A program made the position numbers and the translations under genes. Of a DNA stretch of 64,000 bases, positions 44,109 through 55,522 are shown piece by piece; position 1 is the first letter of the stretch, and every line of letters begins with the position of its first letter. The stretch covers positions 76,161,228-76,225,227 of the forward strand of contig CM061068.1 in NCBI GenBank assembly GCA_030762895.1, given 5' to 3'. The notes beneath the pieces are model-generated. The model worked only from the letters and a program-made list of their open reading frames with translations. It ran no database searches and had not been told where the DNA came from. The stretch is from Sophora flavescens. Lineage: Eukaryota > Streptophyta > Magnoliopsida > Fabales > Fabaceae.

Positions 44109-45741
44109 TGTTGGAACCAAAGTGGTTTTTGATTTAATAATCTCTAATTTTTGATGATAACAAAAGGATTAAATTTGCTTGACAAAGTGTTAGTTGAGAT
44201 CTAACATGTGCTTTCAGTTATGCAGGAACACTTTAATATAAGTAAAATAAACTTGGGATAAGTTTTCTTTGAAATATACGCGTCCACCCCTGTAGACGGG
44301 CTGCTCAAATACTTTGGTAAAGTGACTTTGTTATTTAATTTAGTAGACTGATTTTCTTGAGTAGACGAGGCTCTAAATAGTTGCTAGATGAATACCTAAA
44401 TAACTTGTTACGTACAGCAAGTCCAAAGACTTGATAAATAAGCGCGTGCATCTTGCCACGTAAGCAGACAGAAGTAATTAGTAGAAGAAAATGAACTGAA
44501 ACACAAAGTAATCTAGTAGACGAGCTCTAACCGCCACGTCACTAGATGAAGATCTTTATAACTCATTAAGAAACAACGAGTCCGAAGACTTGATATTAAA
44601 AAGGATATGCCATGTCATCAGACGAGCTAAGTAAAATATAGAACAGACTTGGACTCTCATATAACTAAGTAGACGAAGTTTCTTTTTAGACGAGCTCCGT
44701 CTTTGAATGAATTAAATGCAATCCGAATCTCTTAAATTTATTTCAAATGATTGATATTTATTTCATTAGAATATTTGTTCTTCAGATTTGTTTTATCTGC
44801 TTTAAATGTTCACCTTGATGTAAAAGAAGCATAGTACAATCAAGAAATGCAAAAAGCAGAATCATACAATAAGATACTGCAAAACGATCTGTACGATGAC
44901 AACTTTATGACTGAAAAAGCTGGATTATACACAAAAAAGGAACAACAAGTTCTCAAGCTGCAATACTCAGAGGAGTGAACCCCCAATTTCATGCTACCTC
45001 GATAACCAAGAGTACCATTCAGCGTTGCCACAATCAAGCTATCAGTTACAATGGATATCATGCATTAAATGCTATCTCTAAACGGGATTATTCAAAGTAA
45101 CCTTTGAAGAAATACAAGTGAAGAAGAAGGTCACTATAAATTGAAGACCTCAGATACTGAAGAATAATTATTGCCTGCACAATCTTGCTAGATGAACTTT
45201 TGCCAATCGATAATCACTCATTCTAATATTCTTTCAAGAGCAAGAGTCTGTATTCTTTAATTTGAGTATTGTTGTAATATTCAACTGATCTTAAACTGTC
45301 ATACTCTCACACATTGTGAGTTAAGAAGATCAATCATTAAATCTCTTTGTTAACGTTAGAGCCTAAAGAGACTTGGTAAGAAAGGAATACTTGTAGCCTG
45401 GAGAGGTGTTGAATACTTGGTTGTAATCTACTTGGAGAAATAGTGGATAAATCCTTCAAGTAGAAGGGACTGGACGTAGCTCTTGGTTGGAAGAGAGTGA
45501 ACCAGGATAAAATCTCTTGCGTGAATCTTCTATCCTTAAACTCTTCGGTTTTATTTGCTTATACTAACTGTGGGGTTTTGATATTGCTTTTGTTAAAGTC
45601 TTTTAAAAATGATCTTTGTCTTTGTGTGTGATTCTGTTTCAAATCTCTTTGAGTGCAAAAATTGTTTTAAAAGTTGTTTTCGAAAATTATTAACAAACAC
45701 AATTCAACCCCCCCTTCTTGTGTTTGCCTGTGTCAACTTCA
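44109..45741 (+). repeat. 5' LTR of the plus-strand Sirevirus (1.63 kb)
   Basis: TGTTGGAACCAAAGTGG...GTCAACTTCA, flanked on both sides by GTTTG (44104-44108, 45742-45746), as a solo LTR would be. It is nearly identical to 55523-57157. The sequence after it is LINE, not a primer-binding site and gag leader. A TGTGTTTGCCTGTGTCAACT end is shared with 30063-31711. Confidence 0.92.
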
Positions 45742-45746
45742 GTTTG

Positions 45747-46669
45747 CGTTGATACAGGTATGTATTCAGGCCCTCCTTCTATGATTGGTAGAAAGAAAAA
45801 AAACCACTTTTAATTATGTTAAGGAGAGGGTTTGGAGGAAAAATAATTCGTGGTGTGGTAGGACTTTATCTAGAGCTGGTAAATAAGTCCTTGTTAAGAG
45901 TGTTGTTCAGGCAATTCCTATATATCGTATAAGTGTGTTTCTTTTCCCTCACTCTATTTGTAATGACATTGAGAAAATGATGAATTCGCTCTGGTGGGGT
46001 ACGAAAAAAGGTAGCAATAAGGGGATAAATTGGATGAGGTGAGACAAAATGTCTTTGAGTAAGGAATTTGGTGTCCTTGGTTTTAGAAGCCTTGAAGCCT
46101 TTAATCTAGCAATGCTAGGGAAGCAAGATCGGAGAATTCTTTCCAACCCAGAAGCTATGATGTCAAAATTGGTCAAAGCTAAATATTTTCCCAGGAGTGG
46201 TTTCCTGGATTCGTCGCTTGGTCATAATCCAAGCTATTCTTGGCGTCGCATTTGGTCTTTCCGGGTCTTATTGAAAGAGGGGTTGAGGTGGAAAATAGGA
46301 AATGGGAGCCAAATTAATCTTTGGTCTGAACCTTGGCTAGTTGAAGGCAAGAGAGTGTCTCACCCTAGCGTAAATCCTCAGGATCAATACCTTACTATGA
46401 GCGACATTTTGATTTCAGGGACAAACTTTTGGGATTTGGCTCGTGTCAACCAGCTTTTTCATGTTGAGGACGTCACGACCATTCTTTCTACACCTCTCAT
46501 AGCAATTTAAAAGGGTGATACCAGAGTGTGGAAATTCACTCCAGATGGCCACTACACTGTCCGCTCGGGGTACAGGTTCTTGACTGACCAGTTTGTGTAT
46601 AATACAGACCTTAGGGTGGAGGGTGATTGGAGGGGTTTGTGGAGCTTACAGGTTCCCCATAAAGTGAGA
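45747..46669 (+). pseudogene. Duplicated LINE segment between Sirevirus LTR and gag
   Basis: Nearly identical to 57163-58080: RT thumb region (VKERVWRK, ILSRAGK-like), KEFGVLGFRSLEAFNLAMLG, and the start of the zf-RVT domain (FTPDGHYTVRSGYRFLTDQF). Both copies share the TGA in GGTGAGACAAAATG, so the damage predates duplication. It stops within CATAAAGTGAGA, after which Sirevirus leader sequence starts. The last LINE frame runs in phase into gag, giving a chance fused frame 46526-46915. Confidence 0.92.
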
Positions 46670-46678
46670 AGGACAACC

Positions 46679-48761
46679 ATGGATGCAGAAGGACAAGCTT
46701 TCAACAGACCTCCTCTCTTTGATGGTTCTGATTATGACTCCTGGAAGAAGAGGATGATGGCCTTTTTGGATGCACAAAGTCTCGACATCTGGGAGCTCAT
46801 AGAAACTGGTTATCCGAACCCAAAAATGAAGATGGAGCTGCTGTTGCTAGAGCAGACTGGACAGCAGATCAAAAGGAAAAGCATCAACTCAATCTTAAAG
46901 CTAAGCATTATTTGATGTGTGCCATCACCAGATCTGAACATGACAAAGTTCACAGCTGCAATACTGCTAAAGAAATCTAGGATACTCTTGCCCTAGCTCA
47001 TGAGGATTCCTCACAAGTTAAGGAATCCAAGATCAGCATGCTGGTTCATCAGTATGAGCTATTCAAGATGGGTGAACATGAAACAATAGACCAAATGTTT
47101 GGAATAGGTTCTCAAAAGGTGTATCCAAGCAATGGAGACCCAAAGTAACTGCTATTCAGGAAGCCAAAAACCTGAATACACACTCTCTGGAAGAGCTTCT
47201 TGGATCTCCCAAGGTTCATGAACATGAACTTAATGAAGAAGAAAATTCCAAAAAAGGAAAATCTATTGCCCTAAAGGTAAAGAAAGCAAGTTCATCAAAA
47301 GTTCTCAAAGTTGTTGAGTCATCTGATGACTCTGAATCTTCTGATGATAATGAAGGATCAGATGAGGATGAATTATCCTTTATCTCCAGGAAGATTCAAC
47401 ATATGTGGAGAAAGAAAGGTGGTTTCAGAAGGAAGCAACTCCACAAAAAGTTTTCCAAGGAGAAGTCAGACTCCAAGGAAAAAGGTCCACCCCTGTGCTT
47501 TGAATGTAAGAAACCTGATCATTTCAAAGCTGATTGCCCTAAGCTAAAGGACAAAAAGAAATTCTTCAAGAAGAAGAAAGGTTTAATGGCTACTTGGGAG
47601 GATCTTGATCTGTCATCTTCAGATGAAGAAAATGAAGCTGAGGAAGAGGCAAATATCTATCTCATGGCAAACACTGGATCAGAAAGTGAATACACTGATG
47701 CTGAGGTAATGGACTCTGACCCGTCCACTCTTCAAAATACTTTTGATGAATTGTTGCATGAGTCATCTATACTACCACGAGAATATAAGAGCCTCGCAAA
47801 TAAGTTTTCTAAACTGTCTAAAGAATATGATAGGGTCTGCACTGAGAAACAAAACCTCAAAAATGAAAACGACACACTAAAATCAGTGAATGTCAGTCTA
47901 GCTGACAAAGTGGTGTGTGAACCTGATGTCTCTTGTGAAGTTGCAAAACTAAAACAAGATATAACACATCTAACTGATTCTCTGTCGAAGCTTGTAGGTG
48001 GATCAGATAAGCTTAGTCTCATTTTAAGGTATTCTAGGTCACCTTATGATAAATCTGGGCTTGGTTATAATAAAGAGAAGCTAGACGCATCTCACAAAAA
48101 GTCAAAACCATTGAAATAGCATAGAGCTTCAAAAGTTCCAAATAAATATACCAAAGCTAAGTCCAACTCTTCCAACACCTTTTATAAAGTGTGTGGAAAA
48201 AGTGGGCATATTACATCTAGATGCATACACAATAAATATGCTAAGCATACTCGTCCAGTGACAACTAACAAGAAAGGACCCAAGTCAGTTTGGGTACCTA
48301 AATATAAGATAATACATGTTGCAGGTTTGCTTGTAGGTGGATCAGATAAGCTTAGTCTCATTTTAAGGTATTCTAGGTTACCTTATGATAAATCTGGTCT
48401 TGGTTATGACAAAGAGAAGCAAGACGCATCTCACAAAAAGTCAAAACCATTGAAACAGCATAGAGCTTCAAAAGTTCCAAAGAAATATACCAAAGCTAAG
48501 TCTAGCTCGTCCAACACCTTTTGTAAAGTGTGTGGAAAAAGTGGGCATATTACATCTAGATGCATACACAATAAATATGCTAAGCATACTCATCCAGTGA
48601 CAACTAACAAGAAAGGACCCAAGTCAGTTTGGGTACCTAAAGATAAGATAATACCTGTTGCATATTTGCTTAACAACAGGAAGAAAACAGATGTCTTGGT
48701 ATTTGGACAGTGGTTGTTCACGACACAAGATGGGAGAAAGGTCTATGTTCCAAAACCTTAA
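46679..48761 (+). pseudogene. Sirevirus gag with coiled coil and zinc knuckles, frameshifted
   Basis: Start ATG at 46679 (MDAEGQAFNRPPLFDGSDYD), the normal Gag N-terminus. The capsid region 46916-47400 is in broken frames. 47403-48119 gives a basic stretch, the first knuckle CFECKKPDHFKADC, an acidic Ser-rich part and a Leu-heptad, coiled-coil-like stretch. 48189-48761 gives the second knuckle CKVCGKSGHITSRC. A 339-bp tandem duplication (47990-48667) doubles the second knuckle region; in the first copy the leading Cys is Tyr. Sireviruses are known for a long Gag with a coiled coil. Confidence 0.88.
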
Positions 48762-49740
48762 ACCCAAAGATGGTGACTGGGTCACATTTGGAGAAAATCA
48801 GAAATGGAAAATCATTGGTATAGGTAAAATTGGTAAACATCCTTTTCCCTCCATTGATAATGTTTTTTTAGTAAATGGCTTGAAGCACAATCTACTGAGC
48901 ATAAGTTAATTATGTGACAGTGGATATGCAGTGTCTTTTGATAAGAGCTTGTGTACTGTCAAGAAAGATAATAGATCACTTTTATTCACTACAAAAAGGC
49001 AAAACAATCTCTACAAGATAGATTTGGAGGACCTCTCAAATCAAAGTATCTCATGTCTAGTGTCCATTGAAGATGAGCGATGGATTTGGCACAAAAGGCT
49101 AGGTCATGCAAGCTTGAAATTAATTTCAAAGCTAATCAAACATAACCTCGTGAGAGGACTACCGAACCTTACGTTCAAATCTGATGCTCTCTATGATCCA
49201 TGTCAAAAGGGAAAACAAGTCAAAGGTTCTTTCGAATCTAAGAGTGTTGTTAGTACCAATAGACCACTAGAGTTGCTACATCTTGATCTTTTTCGTCCAA
49301 CAAGGACTGCCTCTATCAGTGGTAAGAAATATGGTCTTGTCATAGTAGACGATTACACTAGATGGACATGGGTTATGTTCCTAACTCACAAGGATGAGTC
49401 TTTTAAGGTCTTTTCTGTATTTTGCAAACGTGTACAGAATGAAAAAGGCATATGTATCACTTCAATCAGAAGTGACCATGGGGGAGAGTTTGAAAATGAG
49501 CTATTTCATAAGTTCTATGAAGAGAGTGGTATCCTTCACAACTTCTCAATACCTAGAACGCCACATCAAAATGGTGTGGTAGAGAGAAAGAACAAATCTC
49601 TTCAAGAGATGGCTAGGACTATGCTCAAAGACAAATCTGTCCCTAGACACTTTTGGGCTGAAGCTGTTAATACTGTCTGTTACATTCAGAATAGAATATA
49701 CATTATACCTATCCTGAATAAGACTCCTTATGAACTGTAG
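48658..49740 (+). pseudogene. Sirevirus protease, pre-integrase and integrase core
   Basis: 48658-48909 has SWYLDSGCSRHKMGERSM, the retropepsin D-S-G site. After a stop at 48907-48909, 48931-49740 has WIWHKRLGHASLKLISKL (pre-integrase), LLHLDLFRP (first Asp), SIRSDHGGEFEN (second Asp) and NGVVERKNKSLQEMA (Glu), so the integrase triad is visible. The zinc-site Cys pair is partly altered (LYDPCQKGKQ). A TAG at 49738-49740 ends the frame; integrase C-terminal sequence continues from 49741 to ~50217 in frame with no start. Confidence 0.9.
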
Positions 49741-51133
49741 AAAGGAAGAAAACCCAACATATCTTATTTTAACCCCTTTGGTTCTAAATGCTTTATACCG
49801 AATACTAAAGATCAACTTGGTAAGTTTGATGCTAAAACAGATAGTGGAATACTATTAGGATATTCTGAAAAATCTAAATACTTTAGAGTTTATAATTCTA
49901 GGACTCTGATAGTAGAGGAAAGTATTCATGTCAAGTTTGATGACAAACAACCTAATAAGAAATTATCAGAGCTAGATGAAGCTTTTGCAGATCTTGATCT
50001 AAGCACTCCAGGAGACTCACCTGAGATAAAAGTTGATGATCAAGAAGATGAACCCACACAACAACCAGAAACTTCTACTTCTCAACATGATGCAGTTCAA
50101 AAAGCTTGGTACTTCAAGAATTATCATCCACAAGAACGGATCATTGGAAACCCCAATGACAAGCTAAGAACCAAACCAACCTTCAGAGAACAAGACAGCT
50201 CTGCACTAGTCTCTGAGTTGGAACCAAAGACAGTAGACGAGGCTCTGCTGGACGACGGTTGGATTCTAGCTATGCAAGAAGAACTCGATCAGTTTGAAAG
50301 AAGTGATGTTTGGACTCTGGTTCCATTGCCCAAAGACAAATCAGTGATTGGAACAAAGTGGGTTTACAGAAACAAACTTGATGAAAATGGTAAGGTAATC
50401 AGAAACAAAGAAAGATTTGTTGCTCAAGGTTTCTCTCAAGAAGAAGGTATATATTATACTGAAACCTTTGCACCTGTTGCTAGATTAGAAGCTATTAGAA
50501 TTTTACTTTCATTCGTTGCACATCATAGCATTATGCTTTTTTCAGATGGATGTTAAGAGTGCTTTTCTAAATGGCTTTTTTAATGAAGAAGTCTATGTTA
50601 TGCAACCTCCGGATTTTGAGTGTGAAACTCATCCTGAACATGTATATAAGCTTAATAAAGCTTTGTACGGTCTTAAGCAATCTCCTAGAGCTTGGTATGA
50701 CAGACTAAGTTCCTTTCTTATGGAAAATGGATTCAATAGAGGAAAGGTTGACACAGCCTTATTTAGAAAATCCATTAAGTCTAATTTCATAGTTGTACAG
50801 ATATATGTTGATGATATTATTTTTGGTAGTACTAATGAGTCTCTATGCAAAGAATTCTCTAAGTTAATGCAGAAAGAATTTGAAATGAGCATGATGGGAG
50901 AACTCAAATTCTTCCTTGGACTTCAAGTAAAACAAACCATGGACGAGGTGCTCATCCACCAAACTAAATATACAAAAGAACTTCTGAAGAAGTTTAAGAT
51001 GGATGACTGTGAACCAATGAATACTCTTATGCACCCCACTTCCATACTGAACAAAGATGATAAAGAGAAGAAGGTAGATCAAAAAGGTATACAGAGGTAT
51101 GATAGGATCTCTTTTATATCTTACTGCGTCTAG
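49741..51133 (+). pseudogene. Sirevirus integrase tail and reverse transcriptase
   Basis: 49741-50217 carries the integrase C-terminal region (FNPFGSKCF, KSKYFRVYNSRT) and an acidic linker. 50218-50556 starts RT (ERFVAQGFSQEEGIYYTETF). A frame change near 50545 leads to 50516-51133, with FQMDVKSAFLNGFFNEEVYV (first Asp) and IYVDDIIFGSTN (YVDD). The frame is lost again near 51090 (DQKGIQRYDR). Confidence 0.9.
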
Positions 51134-51250
51134 GCCTGATATTATGTTCAGTGTATGTTTATGTGCTCGATTTCAATCCGATCCCAGAGAATCTCACTTA
51201 CCAGCAGTTAAGGAATTTTTAGATATTTAAAAGGTACTACTAATCTTGGT

Positions 51251-51748
51251 TTGTGCTTTAAGAAAAATGAAGATTACAGATTAGTTGGTTTTTGTGATGC
51301 TGACTATGCTGGAGATAGAATTGAAAGAAAAAGCACTACTGGAGGATGTCACTTCATTGGAGCTAATCTTGTCTCATGGTCAAGCAAAAGACAAAGTACC
51401 ATTGCTTTATCAACTGCTGAAGCTGAGTATATATCAGTTGCAAATTGCTGCTCACAACTTCTCCGGATCAAACATCAATTGGAGGACTACAATGTATTTG
51501 TAAGTAGTATTCCACTTATGTGTGATAATACTACTACAATAAATCTATCTAAGAGTCCAATTTTGCATTCTAGAGCTAAGCACATAGAGATTAAACATCA
51601 TTTTATTAGGGACTATGTGCAAAAAGGTGTGATTGATATTCAATTTATAGATACTGATCATCAATGGGCAGATATCTTTACTAAACCTCTTGAAAAGGAC
51701 AGGTTTATTTTTATTAGGAAGCATCTTAATATGATATGTGTGGATTAA
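51251..51748 (+). pseudogene. Sirevirus RNase H, intact C-terminus
   Basis: VGFCDADYAGDRIERKSTTG (Asp), LSTAEAEYISVANCCSQLL (Glu), LMCDNTTTINLSKSPILHSR (Asp) and the family's closing ADIFTKPLEKDRF are all in frame, ending in TAA. The block 51134-51250, linking it to RT, is frameshifted. RNase H removes the RNA strand during cDNA synthesis. Confidence 0.9.
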
Positions 51749-52243
51749 TTCAGGCGTCCAGCCTCTAGAAAAATTTGTTTTGCTAATCCTGTGTCTATTA
51801 CCTATGATCGTCTAATACGTATTTGAAGTTGTGCGTCTATTGCATATTGTATTGCATGTCCATATGACGTGTCTACTGTTACTGGTTATTGCGTCTATTG
51901 TATAGTTTCAGACGAGTTCACATCTGCTTGTGTTTAAGCATATTTTATGTGTTAATAAATGTATTTATTTTGTCACAAGACAAATTTATCCTTTATTCTC
52001 TTTGCTGAGTCGGTACTTCCATCAATCCCATCAAGACCTTTTTATAGTTCCAAGTTACCAACGCCGTTTTATCATATTGACATGTCATGTCAAAAGTTTT
52101 TTTTAAAAACCGTTTGATATTCAAAATTCCTTTAAAAGTAATATTTTCCCTCTGAGAAAAACTTTACGCTTCCATAACCTCTCGAGCTATCTCTCTCTTT
52201 ACCTCTCTCTGCTTTCAAACCCTAAGCTCCTTGATCACCTACA
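51749..52243 (+). other. Spacer between pol and the third ORF
   Basis: Non-coding. Contains three 'GTGTCTA/GCGTCTATTG' words and a CT-rich block (52140-52235) resembling a plant 5' leader just before the third ORF's ATG. A subgenomic or spliced transcript start is possible but not shown. Confidence 0.4.
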
Positions 52244-55146
52244 ATGGCTTCTTCAACCTTCAACGTGGATAAACTTAACTTGGCTATAGAGCATCATTTC
52301 AACCTTAGGGTGCTGCAAGACTACAATCTTGACATAAGCAAATATGTCAATGCAGCTGGGTGGGGAGGACTCTTCGCGGAGAAAGTCTCTGTCTTTCCCA
52401 ACCTAATCAGGGATTTCTGGAGAAACGTCCAACTGACTGAAACTGAATTCTACTCAACAGTGTTAAGAAAGAAGATTATAGTCTTGGAGAAGACTATTGC
52501 TGATGCAATCTTCTGTGCTCAGGAAGGCCTAATTTTCACTGAGTCATGGGAAGAAGACTTGGGTGGCTCTGAGACTATAGAAGTCTGTCTCATGAAGGAA
52601 GATACAGTCAGAACTTACTCTTGGAAGGCTGTTGAAATGAAGGACATCATTCGCATCCTTCATCAGCTACTTAACAAGGTGGTTCTTCAGAAGGTTGGAT
52701 CCAAGGACAACCTCTCATCTTTGCACAAATTCTATCTCTGCCATCTTCTCACAGAAACAAGAATCAATGTTCCAAGAATCCTGTATGGAAGATTCAGAGA
52801 CGCTGTGATGAATAAGAAAAGACTCTCTGCACTTCCTTTCTGCCATCTTCTCTCAAAGATTTTCAAGGCTCAAGGAATTCATGAGATTCTTGCTGCAAAG
52901 TCTTATGAGGAGCAAGCTAGGTTATTAACTGATAAACCAATGTCTGCTGGAGACTTTGGAAAGATGAATATAGCCAACATGAACCTCAGTACCTATGCTG
53001 CTGCTGCAATGGCTAAGACTGAGGAGTTGATAAAGGCTAAAGAAGAGATGGTTGAACAAAATAATGCTGAAGTCCTAGGAGTTAAAAGGATAACTAGGCA
53101 AAAGACCACTGCTACAAGGAAGCCTGCCCCCAAGAGGCCAATAAGTGGGATTGTTATCAGGGAGCCTTCTGATGCCCCTGCTGCAAAAAGGCCAAGAAAA
53201 GTTATCCTCTCTCACAATGAAGATGAGGAAGCTGATGAGGGTAGCATTCCTATCAGTTCAATTCTGAAGAAGCAGAAGACCTTTGTTGCTGCTGCTGATG
53301 CCGTTGTGCTTGTTCTATCAACTGTACCAACTAAACCAAGGAAGCAACCAGCAAGAAAAGCTAGGTCAACTAAGACTCCTAATGTAACCATCTCTGATAA
53401 TGACCCTGTTCAAATAGCAGTAGATGCCCTAGTGTCTAGTTTAGAAACTAGGTTAGATGATGTGCCTGTCTCGACTCCAAATGATGTATATATTCACACA
53501 CCCCTTTCACCCCAACCAACACAAATAACCACTTCACAATTTTAACCTATTATCCATGCTGATGATCCCTGGTTAAATCAACCAGATGAAGGCATTTCCC
53601 CTGGTGCACCTTTCCCCAAACCCCTGAGAACTTTATTTCCTCCCTTCACCCCAACTTCTATCCTTTACAATGGCAAATCTGAGGATTGGGCCAAGGTAAA
53701 AAGGGAATGAAAAATTATGTTTCATTTTCACCAACCTGAACCCAAACACATTCCAAACAGATGGTATCCTCTACCTGAGTATGAGGAAGAAGTTAGCCTA
53801 TCTGTTGAACCACTCTACCTACCTCACCCTGAGTGTAAATTAATCCTAAATGTGCCTTCTGAAATGCACAATGATTTAGGGCCTTTAGTCACTCACCTAC
53901 CCTTAACCAAATCCCCCCCAGAAAAATTTACCCAAACCTTGTCAAAACTCCTCCATTCATACCACTCACCGATGGAGTTGAGAGACATATCATACCTGTT
54001 TGGGAGACTGGCCCCAAAAGGAAAAATCTTCCTACTATTCCTGAGAAAAAAGCAAGATCTTCTAAGCATGTCCCCATGATCATGCCAAGGGACACTAAAT
54101 GGGTGTCTTTTGAGCATCTCAGAATCCATGGGAGGGCTGCTGACTTGTTTCTGGATCAGCTCTACTATGATATGGTGAAGTGGGAATTCAGTCAAATCAA
54201 AGTTGATAGAGCTACAAATTTTGTCCCTCCATCCTGGCTGAGGCATAATGAAGCAACCAGGATTGGAATCAAGCCCTACAGGATCTGTCCAAGATTGCAA
54301 ATGCTAGATCTTAATAAGGACAAAGACTTGAAGAACAGAAGATTCAAGAGAGTGATGACTGAAGCTGAATCAGCTATGCTTGATCTTGATCAAGAGACCT
54401 TTGACTACTCAATGCTGGATTTCCTACTGAATAATGAATCCAATGAGTTGATCAATGAGCATAGAGCTACTGATTTCTAGAAATCTCACATTATCCACTG
54501 CACCAGAGAGGCATCTTCCTCTGGTCTATCTGAAGAAGAGAAGAAGGATATTCCCAAGGTCAGAGTAAAGTGTGATCTCTCACACTTTAGATATATGATC
54601 TATAAAGACCTCTGGGGACTTCCAATAAACAGTAGGAATGTGGAATTCATCTACCCTATTAGATGGGCAAAGGAAATCACAGTAAAACCCCGACCTACTC
54701 CAAAGCCTATCACAGATGAATTTGTTGCTGAAGAAAATGGTCAAATTGTCATTGCTGATAATTTAGAAGATACTGCTGAATCCTTTCACCAACAGAGCTC
54801 ATAAGAAAGACAATCTTCTCAACCTTTAACACTAGTTGTAATGAACTCTGAAGATCATTCAAGAACACTGACCACTTTTCAAGGGTCTGCAGAAAGCTCA
54901 AGGCAACAGACTCTGCCATCAAATATTGAAGAAGTTCTTGGTAAACTAGTTGATGAAAGGGTTGGCAAGTTAGTTGATGAGAAGGTGGAAAAGCTAACTG
55001 AGAAGATTTAGGAGGATGTCCATCAGCAAGTTCAAACTTCAATGGCTCCAACCTTAGAGGTTGTAAATAAAATGCTTGAGTTCCTCATGGACTTTAATAA
55101 AAGTCAAGCTCAGAACCCTCCTCCTCCACCACCTCCTTCTGCTTAG
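52244..55146 (+). pseudogene. Sirevirus third ORF (env-like / 'putative plant transposon protein')
   Basis: The first frame (52244-53545, 433 codons) starts MASSTFNVDKLNLAIEHHFN and has an alpha-helical N-terminal domain (VFPNLIRDFWRNVQL, LLTETRINVPRILYGRF), then a basic, Ala/Pro/Lys-rich part. The reading continues in other frames to TAG at 55144: 53717-54079, 54076-54480, 54595-54804, then a Lys/Glu heptad-like helix and PPPPPPPSA end. In-frame stops and shifts break it at 53543, ~53710, ~54075 and 54478. The position between RNase H and the polypurine tract is that of the env-like ORF in Sireviruses. I see no signal peptide or membrane anchor, so the env label is by position only. Confidence 0.7.
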
Positions 55147-55507
55147 CCTTTATTTTTTTGTACTGACAATGATGGTCCTCTCCTTTTTACCTTTTTGGCT
55201 GATGACAAAAATGGGGAGAAAGGAAAGAAAAGAGAATTATATATATAAAGTCTATTTTTGAAAAGCTCTTATGTGTTTGCACTTGCATATTCTTTTCTAC
55301 TTGCTAAATTGCTCCGATATACTTATGTTTGCTTATTTGCTTTGATATCTGCTGCTCTGATACTTATGTTTATTCCCTTATATATATTGCATGCAGTTGA
55401 TTTTCATATGCTTATTCTGCTTAGATTATTTAAATGCCTTGTCTTAGGGGGAGCCCTGCAAGCTCTCTTAGACTTTTCTTTTCAAATTTAATTAATTTTG
55501 CCATCAT
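55147..55507 (+). other. 3' untranslated internal region of the Sirevirus
   Basis: T-rich sequence before the polypurine tract. Open frames (55076-55491) are hydrophobic by composition and not recognisable. Confidence 0.5.
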
Positions 55508-55522
55508 AAAAAAGGGGGAGAT
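55508..55522 (+). other. Polypurine tract of the plus-strand Sirevirus
   Basis: AAAAAAGGGGGAGAT directly precedes the LTR start TGTTGG at 55523. Confidence 0.9.
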
